Notes: generated by a model from the letters alone, not told the origin. 64,000 nucleotides of DNA from Synechococcus sp. CBW1002 (GCF_015840915.1 NZ_CP060398.1:2852001-2916000), one strand, 5' to 3'; shown: positions 18,592-27,919, numbered from the stretch's first letter. Made by a program: numbers and translations.

Positions 18592-19701
18592 GTGCTGCGT
18601 CTCACGCCTGGAGCTCTGACCTCCCAGCGTCTGGAGGAGAGACCGGCCAATCTGCCCAGTCACCTGTACGTGCACGGCGGGCAACGGCCCACCACGTTTT
18701 CCGCTGTCGTGTTTCTGCCTGAGGGGCCTGTGCTCCGTCAGGTGCAGACCGGCGACGAGAGCCTGCTGGATGTGGCACGACAGCGGCAGTTGCCAGTGTG
18801 GTTGCGGATCAGTGGGCTGCGGGATCGCCGTCGGATCGAGGCCTTGCTGGCGCGCCTCGACGTGCCAGCGGAGCTGCTGCCTCCCCTGCTGGACGTGCCT
18901 CAGCGGCCCAGGGTCGATTCCTTTGGCGAGGCGGTGCTGGTGGTGCTGCACCGGCTGGGTTTCGCCAAGGATCCTGCCCATCTGGTGAGTGAGCAGGTGG
19001 GATTGCTTCTGTTGCCCGATCTGTTGGTCACGCTGGAGGAGGCCAGCAGCGGAGAACCGTTTGCGGACCTTACCGACTGGTTGATCTCTCGGGCCGGAGC
19101 AGTGGAGCATCGCGATCTGGACGATCTGCTGCATTTTCTGATCGATGATCTGCTTGATGATCTGTTCCCGATGCTGGAGAGTATTGCTAACAGACTGGAT
19201 GACCTGGAAGCTGCCGCCCTACGCCAACCCAAGCCAACTGTATTGGGAAGAACCACACAGTTTCGTAGTGGCGTTCGCACGATCCGCAGCCAGATCTGGC
19301 CGTTGCGCCATCAGATCCGAGCCCTTCTGCGCCAGCGCCAGCAGCTGCTGGGCCCCGAGGCCCTGGGCGGATTTCAGGAGATGGCTGACCTGGTGGAGTT
19401 GCTGTTTGATCAGTGTGAATCGCTGCGGGCCCAGTGTGATGCGATCACACAGGCCTATGCCGCCAGCATCGGCAATCGCATGAACCAGGTCATGAAGACA
19501 CTCACAATCCTCACCAGTGTCTTTGCCCCGCTTACCTTTATTGCAGGAATCTATGGCATGAACTTTGACGTGATGCCCGAGCTTCACTGGCGCTATGGTT
19601 ATCTGACAGTGATCCTGCTGATGGGCGCTGTTGCTGTTCTCCAGGCCTCCTGGCTTTGGCGCCGTGGCTGGTTCGAAGATTGGACGACGCCGCGTCGTTG
19701 A
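18592..19701 (+). CDS. corA: CorA-family magnesium/divalent cation transporter
   Basis: A 369-residue CorA-type channel. A long acidic and helical cytoplasmic domain (1-305) precedes two C-terminal membrane helices (about 308-330 and 340-360). The family selectivity motif GMN is present (GIYGMNFDVMPE) directly after helix 1. GTG 18592 is supported by GGAGG at 18583-18587. The protein transports Mg2+ or related ions across the plasma membrane. Confidence 0.93.
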   Translation: MLRLTPGALTSQRLEERPANLPSHLYVHGGQRPTTFSAVVFLPEGPVLRQVQTGDESLLDVARQRQLPVWLRISGLRDRRRIEALLARLDVPAELLPPLLDVPQRPRVDSFGEAVLVVLHRLGFAKDPAHLVSEQVGLLLLPDLLVTLEEASSGEPFADLTDWLISRAGAVEHRDLDDLLHFLIDDLLDDLFPMLESIANRLDDLEAAALRQPKPTVLGRTTQFRSGVRTIRSQIWPLRHQIRALLRQRQQLLGPEALGGFQEMADLVELLFDQCESLRAQCDAITQAYAASIGNRMNQVMKTLTILTSVFAPLTFIAGIYGMNFDVMPELHWRYGYLTVILLMGAVAVLQASWLWRRGWFEDWTTPRR

Positions 19702-19742
19702 ATCCCCGGTTGGGTGTCGCGCAGACGACGGGGATGCCTCGC

Positions 19743-19761
19743 CTTAACCCTGCAATAACGA
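19743..19761 (+). promoter_or_regulatory. Candidate Pho box upstream of first pstS
   Basis: The sequence reads CTTAACCC, three bases, then AATAACGA. This fits the cyanobacterial Pho-box layout of tandem 8-mers resembling CTTAACCT separated by three bases, the site bound by PhoB/SphR. It sits 54 bases before the pstS start, and phoB lies 4.4 kb downstream. The first repeat is good and the second is weak. Confidence 0.5.
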
Positions 19762-19814
19762 CTGGCGTACCGGCCAGTTGCTATCCAGGATGGGCCCCAC
19801 CCCATGGCTATTCA

Positions 19815-20795
19815 ATGACCTTCGTCAAGAAGGCCCTGATCTTCGGAACCCTGGCAGCACTTGGCGCCGGAGCCGCAGCATCCGCCCAGTCCACTCTCAA
19901 TGGGGCCGGCGCCACATTCCCGGCTCCCTTCTACCTGCGTGCCTTTGATGGGCTTGCCAAGACCGGGACGCGCGTGAACTACCAGGCTGTTGGTTCTGGC
20001 GCCGGTGTGCGTCAGTTCGTTGCCGGCACCGTGGATTTTGGCGCCACCGATGAACCGATTAAAGCTGCTGAAGCTGCCAAGGTGTCGCGCGGCGTGGTTC
20101 AGTTCCCCACCGTGGGAGGCACGATCGCGATTGCCTACAATAAGCCTGATTGCGCGAACCTGAAGCTCACGCAGAAGCAGGCAGTCGATATCTTCCTGGG
20201 CACCATCAAGACCTGGGATCAGCTCAAGTGCGGCAAGGGCCCGATCAAGGTGGTGCACCGTTCTGACGGTTCCGGCACGACTTTCGCCTTCACCAACTCG
20301 CTTTCGGCCTTTTCTCCCACCTGGAAAAGCAAGGTTGGTGAGGGAAAGACCGTCAAATGGCCCGTTGGTATCGGCGGCAAGGGCAATGAGGGAGTGGCTG
20401 GTGTGATCAGCAACACCAGTGGCTCAATCGGCTATCTGAACCAGGCCTTTGTCAGGGGCAAGATCAAGGCAGCAGCTCTGCAGAACAAGGCAGGCAAGTT
20501 TGTGCTGCCGAATCTGGCCAGCGGCGCCGCGGCACTGAACAACATCCGTCTGGATAGCAACCTGGCCGGGGAGGATCCCAATCCCGCCGGTGCAGCCAGC
20601 TATCCGATTTCGACCCTCACCTGGATCCTTGCCTATCAGAAAGGTAACGGTGCCAAGGCCGCCACGATCCAGAGGGCGATGAACTATCTGCTCAGCCCCG
20701 CTGCCCAGGACCAGGCCGATAACCTCGGCTATGTTCCGCTCAAGGGCAATATCCTGGCCGCGTCCCGCAAGGCTGTGGCTCGCATCGGCAAGTGA
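19815..20795 (+). CDS. pstS: Phosphate ABC transporter substrate-binding protein
   Basis: A 326-residue periplasmic phosphate-binding protein. ATG 19815 gives a signal peptide with a Lys-Lys head, a hydrophobic core and an ASA-type cleavage site near residue 24. Phosphate-pocket motifs are GAGATFPAPFY (about 30) and HRSDGSGTTFAF (about 153). It is the secreted (non-lipoprotein) paralogue of the second pstS at 22245; both end with AEVAKIG/AVARIG-like tails. No pstCAB genes are nearby. Confidence 0.95.
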   Translation: MTFVKKALIFGTLAALGAGAAASAQSTLNGAGATFPAPFYLRAFDGLAKTGTRVNYQAVGSGAGVRQFVAGTVDFGATDEPIKAAEAAKVSRGVVQFPTVGGTIAIAYNKPDCANLKLTQKQAVDIFLGTIKTWDQLKCGKGPIKVVHRSDGSGTTFAFTNSLSAFSPTWKSKVGEGKTVKWPVGIGGKGNEGVAGVISNTSGSIGYLNQAFVRGKIKAAALQNKAGKFVLPNLASGAAALNNIRLDSNLAGEDPNPAGAASYPISTLTWILAYQKGNGAKAATIQRAMNYLLSPAAQDQADNLGYVPLKGNILAASRKAVARIGK

Positions 20796-20800
20796 TTTCC

Positions 20801-20851
20801 GCGGGCTGGACCGGCGCCATCCATCGCTGCTGGTTCAGCCCGCTCTTCCTT
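20801..20851 (+). terminator. Hairpin terminator after first pstS
   Basis: A 12-bp stem (GCGGGCTGGACC at 20801-20812, GGTTCAGCCCGC at 20832-20843, one G-T pair) closes a 19-base loop, followed by TCTTCCTT. It starts six bases after the pstS stop and ends that transcript before the IS. Confidence 0.7.
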
Positions 20852-20938
20852 GGATCCGCCGATGCAGCGTTCTCCAAAGCTTGCCCGCTAGCAGGAACAC
20901 CAACTCGTCGCCATTGGATTGAGGTGGTCTGGCTTTTC

Positions 20939-22166
20939 TGGACAGGCCCCATCGTTAACCTCTGAGGCGGGGTACCGCCCCTGAAAGGGGCTCCCACCGA
21001 TGAGCAAGCGCCGCACCCACAGCCCCGAGTTCAAGGCCAGGGTCGCCATGGAGGCGATCAGTGGCCGCAAGACGATCCAGGAGATCGCCGCCGACCACGC
21101 CATCCACCCGATCCAGGTGAGCCAGTGGAAGCGGCAGCTCCTGGACGGTGCCAGCGAGCTCTTCACCCGAGGCAAGAAGACCAAGGACAAGGAGGAGGGG
21201 CAGGCCAAGGAGGCGGAGCTGTTCCAGCAGATCGGACGGCTGCAGATGGAGCTGGAGTGGCTCAAAAAAAAGTCTCAACTGCTCTGATGCCCGTGAACTG
21301 CGCAAGCTGGTCGATCACGACCACCCCGAGCTCAGCATCAGCAGGCAGTGTGCGCTGCTGGGGCTGCCTCGATCCACGCTGTACTACCGGCCGACACCGG
21401 TCCGTGTATCGACGCTGCGGATCATGGCCAGGATCGATGCTCTCTACCTGGAGGATCCCTGCAGCGGCAGCCGCCGGATGGTGGACTATCTGGCCCAAGA
21501 TGGTATCCCGATCAGCCGAGATCGAGTGCGAAACCTCATGCGGCGCATGGGATTACGGGCGATCTACCAGAAGCCCCGGACGACGGTTCCAGGTGATCCG
21601 TCCGTGCGGTTCCCCTGCCTGGTGGACCTCACGCAGGTCACGTCGGTGGATCAGGTCTGGGCGACCGACATCACCTACATCCCTCTGCAGAAAGGGTTCC
21701 TCTATCTGGTGGCGATCATGGATCTCCATTCCAGGCATGTGCTCAGCTGGAGGCTCTCCAACAGCCTTGACACGAAGTTCTGTCTGGAGGCCCTGGAGAT
21801 GGCCTTGGGAGGCGGCCGTAGGCCAGAGATCTTCCACTCCGATCAAGGCTGTCAGTTCACGTCCGCTGACTTTGTGGCCAGACTCAAAGGGGAGCGGATC
21901 CAGATCAGCTGGTCCGGCAGAAAGCGGTGCTACGACAACATCCTTGTTGAACGGCTGTGGAGGACTGTCAAGTACGAGGAGGTCTACCTACGGGCATACA
22001 GCGATGGCTGGGACGCTGAAATCAGCCTGGCCCGCTTCCTGTGGCGGTATTGCCATGTAAGACCTCACAGTTCCCTTGGAGGCAAAACTCCCCACGCGGT
22101 CTACACTGAGGCCGAACCATGTTCCACCCGTCCTGGGTTAACGATGTCAGGGGCCGGAACTGTCCA
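20939..22166 (+). mobile_element. IS3-family insertion sequence between two pstS genes
   Basis: About 1.23 kb, bounded by TGGACAG (20939-20945) and CTGTCCA (22160-22166). The ends are imperfect inverted repeats sharing TGGACAG, GGCCCC and ATCGTTAACC with small gaps; similarity continues a few bases outward (CTTTT), so the limits are good to about 6 bases. No target-site duplication is seen. It carries orfA and orfB. It sits in the gap between pstS paralogues and breaks no gene. Confidence 0.85.
21000..21287 (+). CDS. IS3-family transposase OrfA
   Basis: A 95-residue protein with an N-terminal helix-turn-helix (FKARVAMEAISGRKTIQEIA; IHPIQVSQWKRQLL) that binds the element ends, and a leucine-zipper-like C-terminus (ELFQQIGRLQMELEWLKKK). 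It ends just after an eight-A run (21264-21271), the usual place for ribosomal frameshifting into OrfB in this family. Confidence 0.92.
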   Translation: MSKRRTHSPEFKARVAMEAISGRKTIQEIAADHAIHPIQVSQWKRQLLDGASELFTRGKKTKDKEEGQAKEAELFQQIGRLQMELEWLKKKSQLL

Positions 22167-22170
22167 ATAA
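21262..22170 (+). CDS. IS3-family transposase OrfB (DDE integrase core)
   Basis: The catalytic domain of the transposase. The DDE triad is visible: Asp in WATDITYIP, Asp in FHSDQGCQF, and Glu in ILVERLWRTVKYEE. It has no independent standard start near its beginning and is expected to be made as an OrfAB fusion by slippage on the A-run. The frame lies +1 (equivalently -2) relative to OrfA, not the usual -1. The -1 frame encodes nothing like a transposase. The stop falls on the outer edge of the right inverted repeat. Confidence 0.88.
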   Translation, partial: SKKSLNCSDARELRKLVDHDHPELSISRQCALLGLPRSTLYYRPTPVRVSTLRIMARIDALYLEDPCSGSRRMVDYLAQDGIPISRDRVRNLMRRMGLRAIYQKPRTTVPGDPSVRFPCLVDLTQVTSVDQVWATDITYIPLQKGFLYLVAIMDLHSRHVLSWRLSNSLDTKFCLEALEMALGGGRRPEIFHSDQGCQFTSADFVARLKGERIQISWSGRKRCYDNILVERLWRTVKYEEVYLRAYSDGWDAEISLARFLWRYCHVRPHSSLGGKTPHAVYTEAEPCSTRPGLTMSGAGTVQ

Positions 22171-22244
22171 AAGGCACCCACCTCAGGAGCTCGCTCTCGA
22201 GCACGCTGTCTACGATCAACGTCCTGTAACCCCTCTTTCTGTCC

Positions 22245-23261
22245 ATGGCTTTTCCCTGCTCCCTCCTCCGTCCGCGTGCCATCGCGGCGGTGGCGACTCT
22301 CACGGCGATCGGTCTGACCGGCTGCGGAGGTGGAGGCGGTACCACCATCAGTGGAGCAGGGGCAACCTTTCCTGCGGCGGCTTATCAACGCTGGAGCAGC
22401 GACTATGCGGCTGAAACCGGGAATCAGGTGAATTATCAGTCGGTGGGTTCAGGTGCGGGTGTGCGTCAGTTTGCCGCCGGCACGGTGGACTTTGGTGCCA
22501 GTGATGAGCAACTCAGCGAGGAAGACTTCAAGGCAGGTGCGGCGGGCCAGCGGGGTGCTCTGCAGATTCCGATGTTGGGCGGCACAGTCACGCCGGCCTA
22601 CAACAATGCCGATTGTCCCGATCTGAAACTCACCCAGGCTCAACTCGCCGATATCTTCCTCGGCAAGATCAAGGACTGGAAGGATCTCGGTTGTCCGTCG
22701 AAGCCGATCACGGTGGCCCACCGATCCGATGGCTCCGGCACCACCTACGCCTTCACCAACTCCCTGGCTTGTTTTTCGCCTGAGTGGAGCAAGAGTGTGG
22801 GCAAGGGCAAGAGCGTCAACTGGCCCGTTGGCGTGGGGGCCAAGGGTAACGAGGGCGTGGCTGGCCTGCTGTCCAACACTCCTGGTTCGATCGGCTATGT
22901 GAACCTTGCCTATGTGCGGGATCCGCTGCGCCCAGTGGCGCTGCAGAACAAGGATGGTCAATTCGTGCTTGCCAGTGTGGCCAGTGGCGCCGCAGCGCTC
23001 AACAATGTCGTACTCAACGACAAACTGGGTGGTGAAGACTGCAACCCCGCTGGAGCTGAGAGCTTCCCGATCGTGGCCTTCACCTGGATCCTGGCCTACG
23101 AAACTGGCTATGGCGACAAGAAGGCCGAGGCCGTGCGCAACTTCCTCGACTGGTCCCTGGGTGAGGCCCCGCAGAAGCAGGCAGCTGAGCTCGGCTATGT
23201 CCCCCTCACCGGTGAGGTGCTGAACAAGGCCCGCGCCGAAGTGGCCAAGATCGGCAGCTGA
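22245..23261 (+). CDS. pstS: Phosphate ABC transporter substrate-binding lipoprotein
   Basis: A 338-residue PstS with a lipoprotein signal peptide (lipobox LTGC near residue 27, then a Gly run). Phosphate-pocket motifs are GAGATFPAAAY and HRSDGSGTTYAF. It is clearly paralogous to the upstream pstS but is predicted to be membrane-anchored rather than free in the periplasm. The IS right end lies 78 bases before its start and could have replaced its original promoter region. Confidence 0.95.
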   Translation: MAFPCSLLRPRAIAAVATLTAIGLTGCGGGGGTTISGAGATFPAAAYQRWSSDYAAETGNQVNYQSVGSGAGVRQFAAGTVDFGASDEQLSEEDFKAGAAGQRGALQIPMLGGTVTPAYNNADCPDLKLTQAQLADIFLGKIKDWKDLGCPSKPITVAHRSDGSGTTYAFTNSLACFSPEWSKSVGKGKSVNWPVGVGAKGNEGVAGLLSNTPGSIGYVNLAYVRDPLRPVALQNKDGQFVLASVASGAAALNNVVLNDKLGGEDCNPAGAESFPIVAFTWILAYETGYGDKKAEAVRNFLDWSLGEAPQKQAAELGYVPLTGEVLNKARAEVAKIGS

Positions 23262-23352
23262 TGATTCCCCACTGACTTCTCACCAATGGATTCTCACGAA
23301 ACGGTTCTCAGCAACGCTGGGCATCGTCTGGGAAGAATCCGTGGTTTGGCTC

Positions 23353-23399
23353 CCGCCAGGGTTGAGGGTTCTTGTTCCCTCGATCTCTGGCGGCTTTCT
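23353..23399 (+). terminator. Hairpin terminator after second pstS
   Basis: A long stem (CCGCCAG..TTGAGGG at 23353-23368 with CCCTCGA..CTGGCGG at 23377-23393, one bulge region) closes an 8-base T-rich loop and is followed by CTTTCT. It lies about 90 bases after the second pstS stop. The rest of the 300-base gap before ptrA holds no gene. Confidence 0.65.
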
Positions 23400-23567
23400 G
23401 ACTGGGTTCGAGGTCAATGTTCGGCGTAATGCTTTGCCCAACCCCTGGCCTGAACGACCTGTCCAGGCGCTCTTAGCCTCGACTTAATCAAGGCACTACC
23501 TCATCTTGGTGCTTGGGGCGTGTCGCGCTCCATACAATCGCCTGCAAACCGCCACCCGGCACTCCTC

Positions 23568-24212
23568 ATGGTGTTCACCCCTTCCCCGGAAGCAGGCCGC
23601 AGCGATGGCTTCCGGGCTGTGCTGGAGGAGTGCTATCAGAAACGCAGCCTGGTTCATCTCGCTGCCGGCAGCAGTGTGCCGTTACTGCGTCACACCATCT
23701 GGCTGGTGGTGCGGGGCATGGTGAAACTCGGTGCGGTATCGATTCACGGCGATGAGTTGTTGCTTGGTCTGGCCGGTCCGAATGAACCCTTCGGCGAGCC
23801 ACTCACCGATGTGCAGGCCTTCCAGGCGATCACGGTGACCGATACGGACCTGCTCTGCTTCACCTCTCAGGACATCCAGAACGATCCTCAGTTGGCCACG
23901 GCCATGTTGCGTGCCGTGGCGGCCCGTCAACGCCAGAGTGAGGCGATGCTGGCCCTGCTGGGTCTGCGACGCATCGAGGAGCGGCTGCGCGGCTTCCTCG
24001 AGCTGCTGGCTGAGCAGTATGGCCAGCCCTGCCCCCAGGGGCTGCGCCTCAATCTGCGCCTCACCCACCAGGATCTCGCCAGTGCCCTCAGCACCACCCG
24101 CGTCACCGTGACGCGCATCCTCGGTGTGCTGCGTGACGAAGGCTGGTTGCAGATCGACGACGAGCGTCGCCTGGTGATCGGCTTCACCCCGTCCCGCAAG
24201 ATCCGCCCATGA
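23568..24212 (+). CDS. ptrA: CRP/FNR-family regulator, PtrA-like
   Basis: A 214-residue CRP-family activator. The N-terminal cyclic-nucleotide-binding-like fold lacks the usual cAMP pocket signature. The C-terminal helix-turn-helix is LTHQDLASALSTTRVTVTRIL. PtrA, a phosphate-stress regulator of picocyanobacteria, is encoded next to phoBR and pstS, as here. ATG 23568 is preferred over GTG 23520 because a TACAAT box at 23533-23538 would place transcription start just upstream of it. The stop overlaps the phoB start as ATGA. Confidence 0.82.
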   Translation: MVFTPSPEAGRSDGFRAVLEECYQKRSLVHLAAGSSVPLLRHTIWLVVRGMVKLGAVSIHGDELLLGLAGPNEPFGEPLTDVQAFQAITVTDTDLLCFTSQDIQNDPQLATAMLRAVAARQRQSEAMLALLGLRRIEERLRGFLELLAEQYGQPCPQGLRLNLRLTHQDLASALSTTRVTVTRILGVLRDEGWLQIDDERRLVIGFTPSRKIRP

Positions 24213-25000
24213 CGGCGACCCTGGTCGTGGCACCGTTGGGTGAGGCCGAGCAGTCCACTCTGCTGAACCAGGCTTCCATCACCAACAATGGGGGTATGCC
24301 TGCCTCTGTTCTGGTCGTCGAGGATGACGACACCATCCGTGAGACCGTCTGTGAGGCCCTGGCCCTCGAGGGCTATGCCGTGACTGGCTGCAGCAATGGC
24401 CGCAAGGCCCTTGATCTCCTCCACTCCGATGCGACGGAGCAGGGGAGCGAAGGATTTGCATTGGTGGTGCTGGACCTGATGCTGCCCGGTCTGGGGGGCC
24501 TTGATCTCTGTCGAAAGCTGCGCCAGGTGCACAACCAGACCCCGATTCTGGTGGTGAGCGCGCGCGATTCGGAAACGGATCGGGTGCTGGGCCTCGAGGT
24601 GGGAGCTGATGACTACCTTGTCAAGCCGTTTGGCATGCGTGAGCTGGTCGCCCGCTGCCGCGCCCTGATGCGCCGCAGCACCCTGCAGCAGCGGGATGAG
24701 CGCCAGATGCTGCAGCACGCCAACCTCTGCCTCTATCCGGAGGAATGCCGGGTTCTGCGCGATGGTTTGGAGGTCAACCTCTCCCGCCGCGAATTCCGGC
24801 TGCTGGAGCTGTTCATGCAGCATCCACGCCGGGTCTGGAGCCGCGACAAACTGCTGGAACGTCTCTGGGGATTCGATTATTTCGGTGATCCCAAGACCGT
24901 TGATGTCCACATCCGCTGGCTGCGCGAGAAGATCGAAGATGATCCGTCGGCACCGCAGCATGTGCAGACGGTGCGGGGCTTCGGTTATCGCTTCGGCTGA
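24209..25000 (+). CDS. phoB: Phosphate response regulator PhoB (SphR)
   Basis: An OmpR-family regulator. Its receiver has the acidic cluster VVEDDD, phospho-Asp in VLDLMLPG and Lys in YLVKPFG. The winged-helix domain ends in TVRGFGYRF. ATG 24209 overlaps the ptrA stop; ATG 24296 (MPASVLVVEDD) would give a more typical PhoB length and may be the true start, leaving 29 extra residues otherwise. With phoR downstream it should activate pstS and other phosphate-stress genes. Confidence 0.93.
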   Translation: MTATLVVAPLGEAEQSTLLNQASITNNGGMPASVLVVEDDDTIRETVCEALALEGYAVTGCSNGRKALDLLHSDATEQGSEGFALVVLDLMLPGLGGLDLCRKLRQVHNQTPILVVSARDSETDRVLGLEVGADDYLVKPFGMRELVARCRALMRRSTLQQRDERQMLQHANLCLYPEECRVLRDGLEVNLSRREFRLLELFMQHPRRVWSRDKLLERLWGFDYFGDPKTVDVHIRWLREKIEDDPSAPQHVQTVRGFGYRFG

Positions 25001-25032
25001 GGCGTGCCGGTGGGGCCGCTTGCGGCCGTGAG

Positions 25033-26238
25033 ATGAACGTTGTGGTCGGATTTGGGCTTGGAGTGGCAGCGGGTCTGCTGGCTGGCTGGTGGTTGGCGGG
25101 TTGGTCTCGGCGGCGAGGGCGGGGGCGCGCCATACCGTCGCAACGCCCCGGCCGTCGTCAGCTGCTGCGCTGGATTGAGGCGGCACCCCTGGGCTGGATG
25201 CTGCTGGATGGGGAGGGTGTGATCCGCACCATCAATCCCCGTGCTGTGCGATTGCTGCAGTTATCAGCGGCTGGTCTCCACCGGGGTGAGCCGCTTCAGG
25301 CACTCTGCCGTGCACCGCAGCTGCGCAGCGCCATCGACAGCGCCCGCAGCCAGCAGCGGCTTCAACGGCTGGAATGGCAGCACGGGGAAGAGGATCTGGA
25401 GGTGCATGCCCTCCCCGGTGACGATGGCTGGGTGGCGGTGCTGCTGCAGACCCGCCGCTCCCTGGAAGCCCAGCTGGAGCAGCAGGAGCGCTGGGTCAGC
25501 GATGTGGCCCATGAGCTCAGGACCCCCCTCACGGCCCTGCTGTTGGTGGGCGACAGCCTCGCTTCCCAGGTGAACAGCCGCCATGCGGTGCTGGTGGAGC
25601 GGCTGCAGCGGGAGTTGCTGCGGTTGCAGCAGCTGGTGGGGGATCTGCTGGAGCTGTCGCGGCTGGAGAACGCCCTGCCTGGAGATCCGGGTCGCAGCGA
25701 TCCGGTCGATCTGGGTGCCCTGGTGGAAAAGGTGTGGGCAGGTCTGCGTCCCCTGGCGGAACAGCGCCGGATCGAGTTGGCCCTGCACCGGGTGCCCCGA
25801 CAGCCACCGGAGCCGGAAGGGGAGGATCCGGCCCCGACGGTGGTGTGGGGCGATGGGTCGCGGCTGCATCGGGCCCTGCTCAACCTGCTCGATAACGCCA
25901 TCCGCTATGCGCCTGATGGCACGGCGGTTCAGGTGGATCTGGTCAGCAGTGGCGACTGGACACTGCTGAGCGTTCGTGATCACGGCCCCGGCCTCAGCGA
26001 GCAGGATCTGACCCATCTGTTCGAGCGCTTCTATCGCGGCGATCCCTCCCGGGTGCGCAGCAAACGGACCGGCAGTGGCCTGGGCCTGTCGATCGTGCAG
26101 CAGATCGCCGTGACCCAGGGTGGACGGGTCCAGGCCCGCAACCACCCCGAGGGGGGTGCGGTTCTGGAGTTGTGGTTGCCGGAGCGGGGCACACGCCGGC
26201 GGGAGCGTCCGTTCAGCGCCTGGCCATCGGGCCGCTAA
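25033..26238 (+). CDS. phoR: Phosphate sensor histidine kinase PhoR (SphS)
   Basis: A 401-residue kinase. One membrane helix (about 3-25) is followed by a basic stretch, a PAS-like region (about 50-145), the dimerisation/phospho-acceptor box DVAHELRTPLTAL (His near 161), and an ATPase domain with N-box NLLDNAIRYAPDG, GPGLSE and GSGLGLSIV. The gene follows phoB by 32 bases. The layout ptrA-phoB-phoR is that of a picocyanobacterial phosphate regulon. Confidence 0.93.
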   Translation: MNVVVGFGLGVAAGLLAGWWLAGWSRRRGRGRAIPSQRPGRRQLLRWIEAAPLGWMLLDGEGVIRTINPRAVRLLQLSAAGLHRGEPLQALCRAPQLRSAIDSARSQQRLQRLEWQHGEEDLEVHALPGDDGWVAVLLQTRRSLEAQLEQQERWVSDVAHELRTPLTALLLVGDSLASQVNSRHAVLVERLQRELLRLQQLVGDLLELSRLENALPGDPGRSDPVDLGALVEKVWAGLRPLAEQRRIELALHRVPRQPPEPEGEDPAPTVVWGDGSRLHRALLNLLDNAIRYAPDGTAVQVDLVSSGDWTLLSVRDHGPGLSEQDLTHLFERFYRGDPSRVRSKRTGSGLGLSIVQQIAVTQGGRVQARNHPEGGAVLELWLPERGTRRRERPFSAWPSGR

Positions 26239-26277
26239 GGCCGTCAGTCTGGGATGGCAATCCGGCTGTCCAGGTCA

Positions 26278-27816
26278 TCAGTGGGCTCCAGCCAGGTCTC
26301 CGCCGCGTCCGCCGGCCTCCTCTGCCATGCCGATCCGGGCGAACAGGTCGGTGCTGGCGGGGTTGAGGTGAATCACCTCCACGGAGCTGCCTCCGAGCTT
26401 GATGCGGCGGATCACCTGATCGAGGGCGGTGACTCCGCTCTGATCCCAGATGTGCGCCTCTCCCATATCGATGCTGACCCGGGCCGGATGCTCATGCACA
26501 TCGAAGCCCTGGCGGAAATAGATGCTGCTCACGAAGAACAGCTGACCCCGCACCGTGTAGATGCGATGGTCGTCGCCGTCGAGGCGACTCTCCACCTCGA
26601 TCACCTTGGCCACCTTACGGCTGAACAGGATGCCCGCCAGGGCCACACCCGCCAGCAGACCGATGGCCAGGTTGTGGGTGAGCACGGTGATGACCACCGT
26701 GAGCACCATCACGGCGGTGTCGCTGCGGGGGATTCGGCGGATTTCGGTGATCGAGCGCAGATTGGCGGTGTTGATCGCGATCATGATCATCACGCCTACC
26801 AGGGTGGCCATGGGGATCTGATTCACCCACTCGCGGGCCAGCAGGATCATCGCCAGCAGGCTCATGCCCGAGGTGAGGGTGGAGAGCCGGGTGCGGCCGC
26901 CATACCCCACGTTCATGACCGACTGGCCCACCAGGGCACAGCCCGGCATGCCGCCGAACAGCGCGCTGACGATATTGCCGATCCCCTGTCCGCGGGCCTC
27001 GACGTTCTTGTGGCTGGTCTGGTCGGTGATGTCGTCGAGGATGTCCTGGGTGAGGAAGGTCTCCATCAGCCCCACCAGGGAGATGGCCAGAGCCGTCGGC
27101 AGGATCAGCCCGAGGGTGTTGAGGTTGAAGGGCACCTGGGGCAGACCGAAGCTCGGCAGACCCTGGGGCAGGGTGCCGAGCGACGCCACCGTGGGCACAT
27201 CCAGCTTCAGCTGGATGGCGATCCCCGTGGTGATCAAGATGGCGATCAGGGCCGAGGGAATCACCTTGGTGACCCGTGGCAGCAGATAGATCAGCACCAG
27301 GGTGAGCAGGGTCAGGCCCCACACCGCCGGCAACTGGGCGGGCTGCACCGTCACCACCTCGGGGTGGAAGGCGTCGAGGCCGAGCTGGGGGAGCTGGGCC
27401 AGCAGGATCAGGATCGCCAGGGCATTGACGAAACCAGCCATCACCGGCTGGGGCACGAAGCGCATCTGATGGGCCAGGCGCAGATAGCCCCAGGCGATCT
27501 GCAGCAGGCCCGTGAGGATGCCGGCGGCCAGCAGAAACTGCAGCCCCAGGCCCGCCCCCAGAGCATCGCCCTGCTGCACCAGGCCGGTCATCAGCAGGGC
27601 CGTGGAGCCGGTGGCCGAGGTGATCATCGCCATGCGGCCGCCCACGATCGCCAGGGTGACCGCCAGGCAGAAGGCACCGAACAGGCCCACACTGGGATCG
27701 ACCCCGGCGATGCCGGAGAAGGCGATCGCCTCGGGGATCATGGCGAAGGCCACCACCAGGCCGGAGAGGACGTCGCGGTGGGGCTGCTGCCACCACTCGC
27801 GCAGCGGGACTTGCAT
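26278..27816 (-). CDS. SulP-family anion transporter with STAS domain
   Basis: A 512-residue SulP transporter. It has ten or more hydrophobic segments, the family N-terminal segment [20 protein letters not shown], and a C-terminal STAS domain (about 425-505). It is distinct from the BicA-type paralogue 800 bases away. Sulfate, bicarbonate or another anion could be the substrate. ATG 27816 is used; an upstream in-frame extension to 28059 has no transporter-like sequence and overlaps the opposite-strand gene. Confidence 0.9.
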   Translation of the reverse strand: MQVPLREWWQQPHRDVLSGLVVAFAMIPEAIAFSGIAGVDPSVGLFGAFCLAVTLAIVGGRMAMITSATGSTALLMTGLVQQGDALGAGLGLQFLLAAGILTGLLQIAWGYLRLAHQMRFVPQPVMAGFVNALAILILLAQLPQLGLDAFHPEVVTVQPAQLPAVWGLTLLTLVLIYLLPRVTKVIPSALIAILITTGIAIQLKLDVPTVASLGTLPQGLPSFGLPQVPFNLNTLGLILPTALAISLVGLMETFLTQDILDDITDQTSHKNVEARGQGIGNIVSALFGGMPGCALVGQSVMNVGYGGRTRLSTLTSGMSLLAMILLAREWVNQIPMATLVGVMIMIAINTANLRSITEIRRIPRSDTAVMVLTVVITVLTHNLAIGLLAGVALAGILFSRKVAKVIEVESRLDGDDHRIYTVRGQLFFVSSIYFRQGFDVHEHPARVSIDMGEAHIWDQSGVTALDQVIRRIKLGGSSVEVIHLNPASTDLFARIGMAEEAGGRGGDLAGAH

Positions 27817-27919
27817 CAGGAGTTTGGGTATCTGTTGGCTGGCTGTCCAGCGTCGCAGGCGCCCACCGGTCAGCGTTGCCAGAGGTGGGGCGATGCTGGA
27901 GGTAGGCGCGCGTCCAGGG

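Noticed and set aside
18479-18619. Short frame with one hydrophobic stretch just before corA
   Set aside because: It overlaps the corA start and its ribosome site, has no ribosome site of its own, and no family resemblance.
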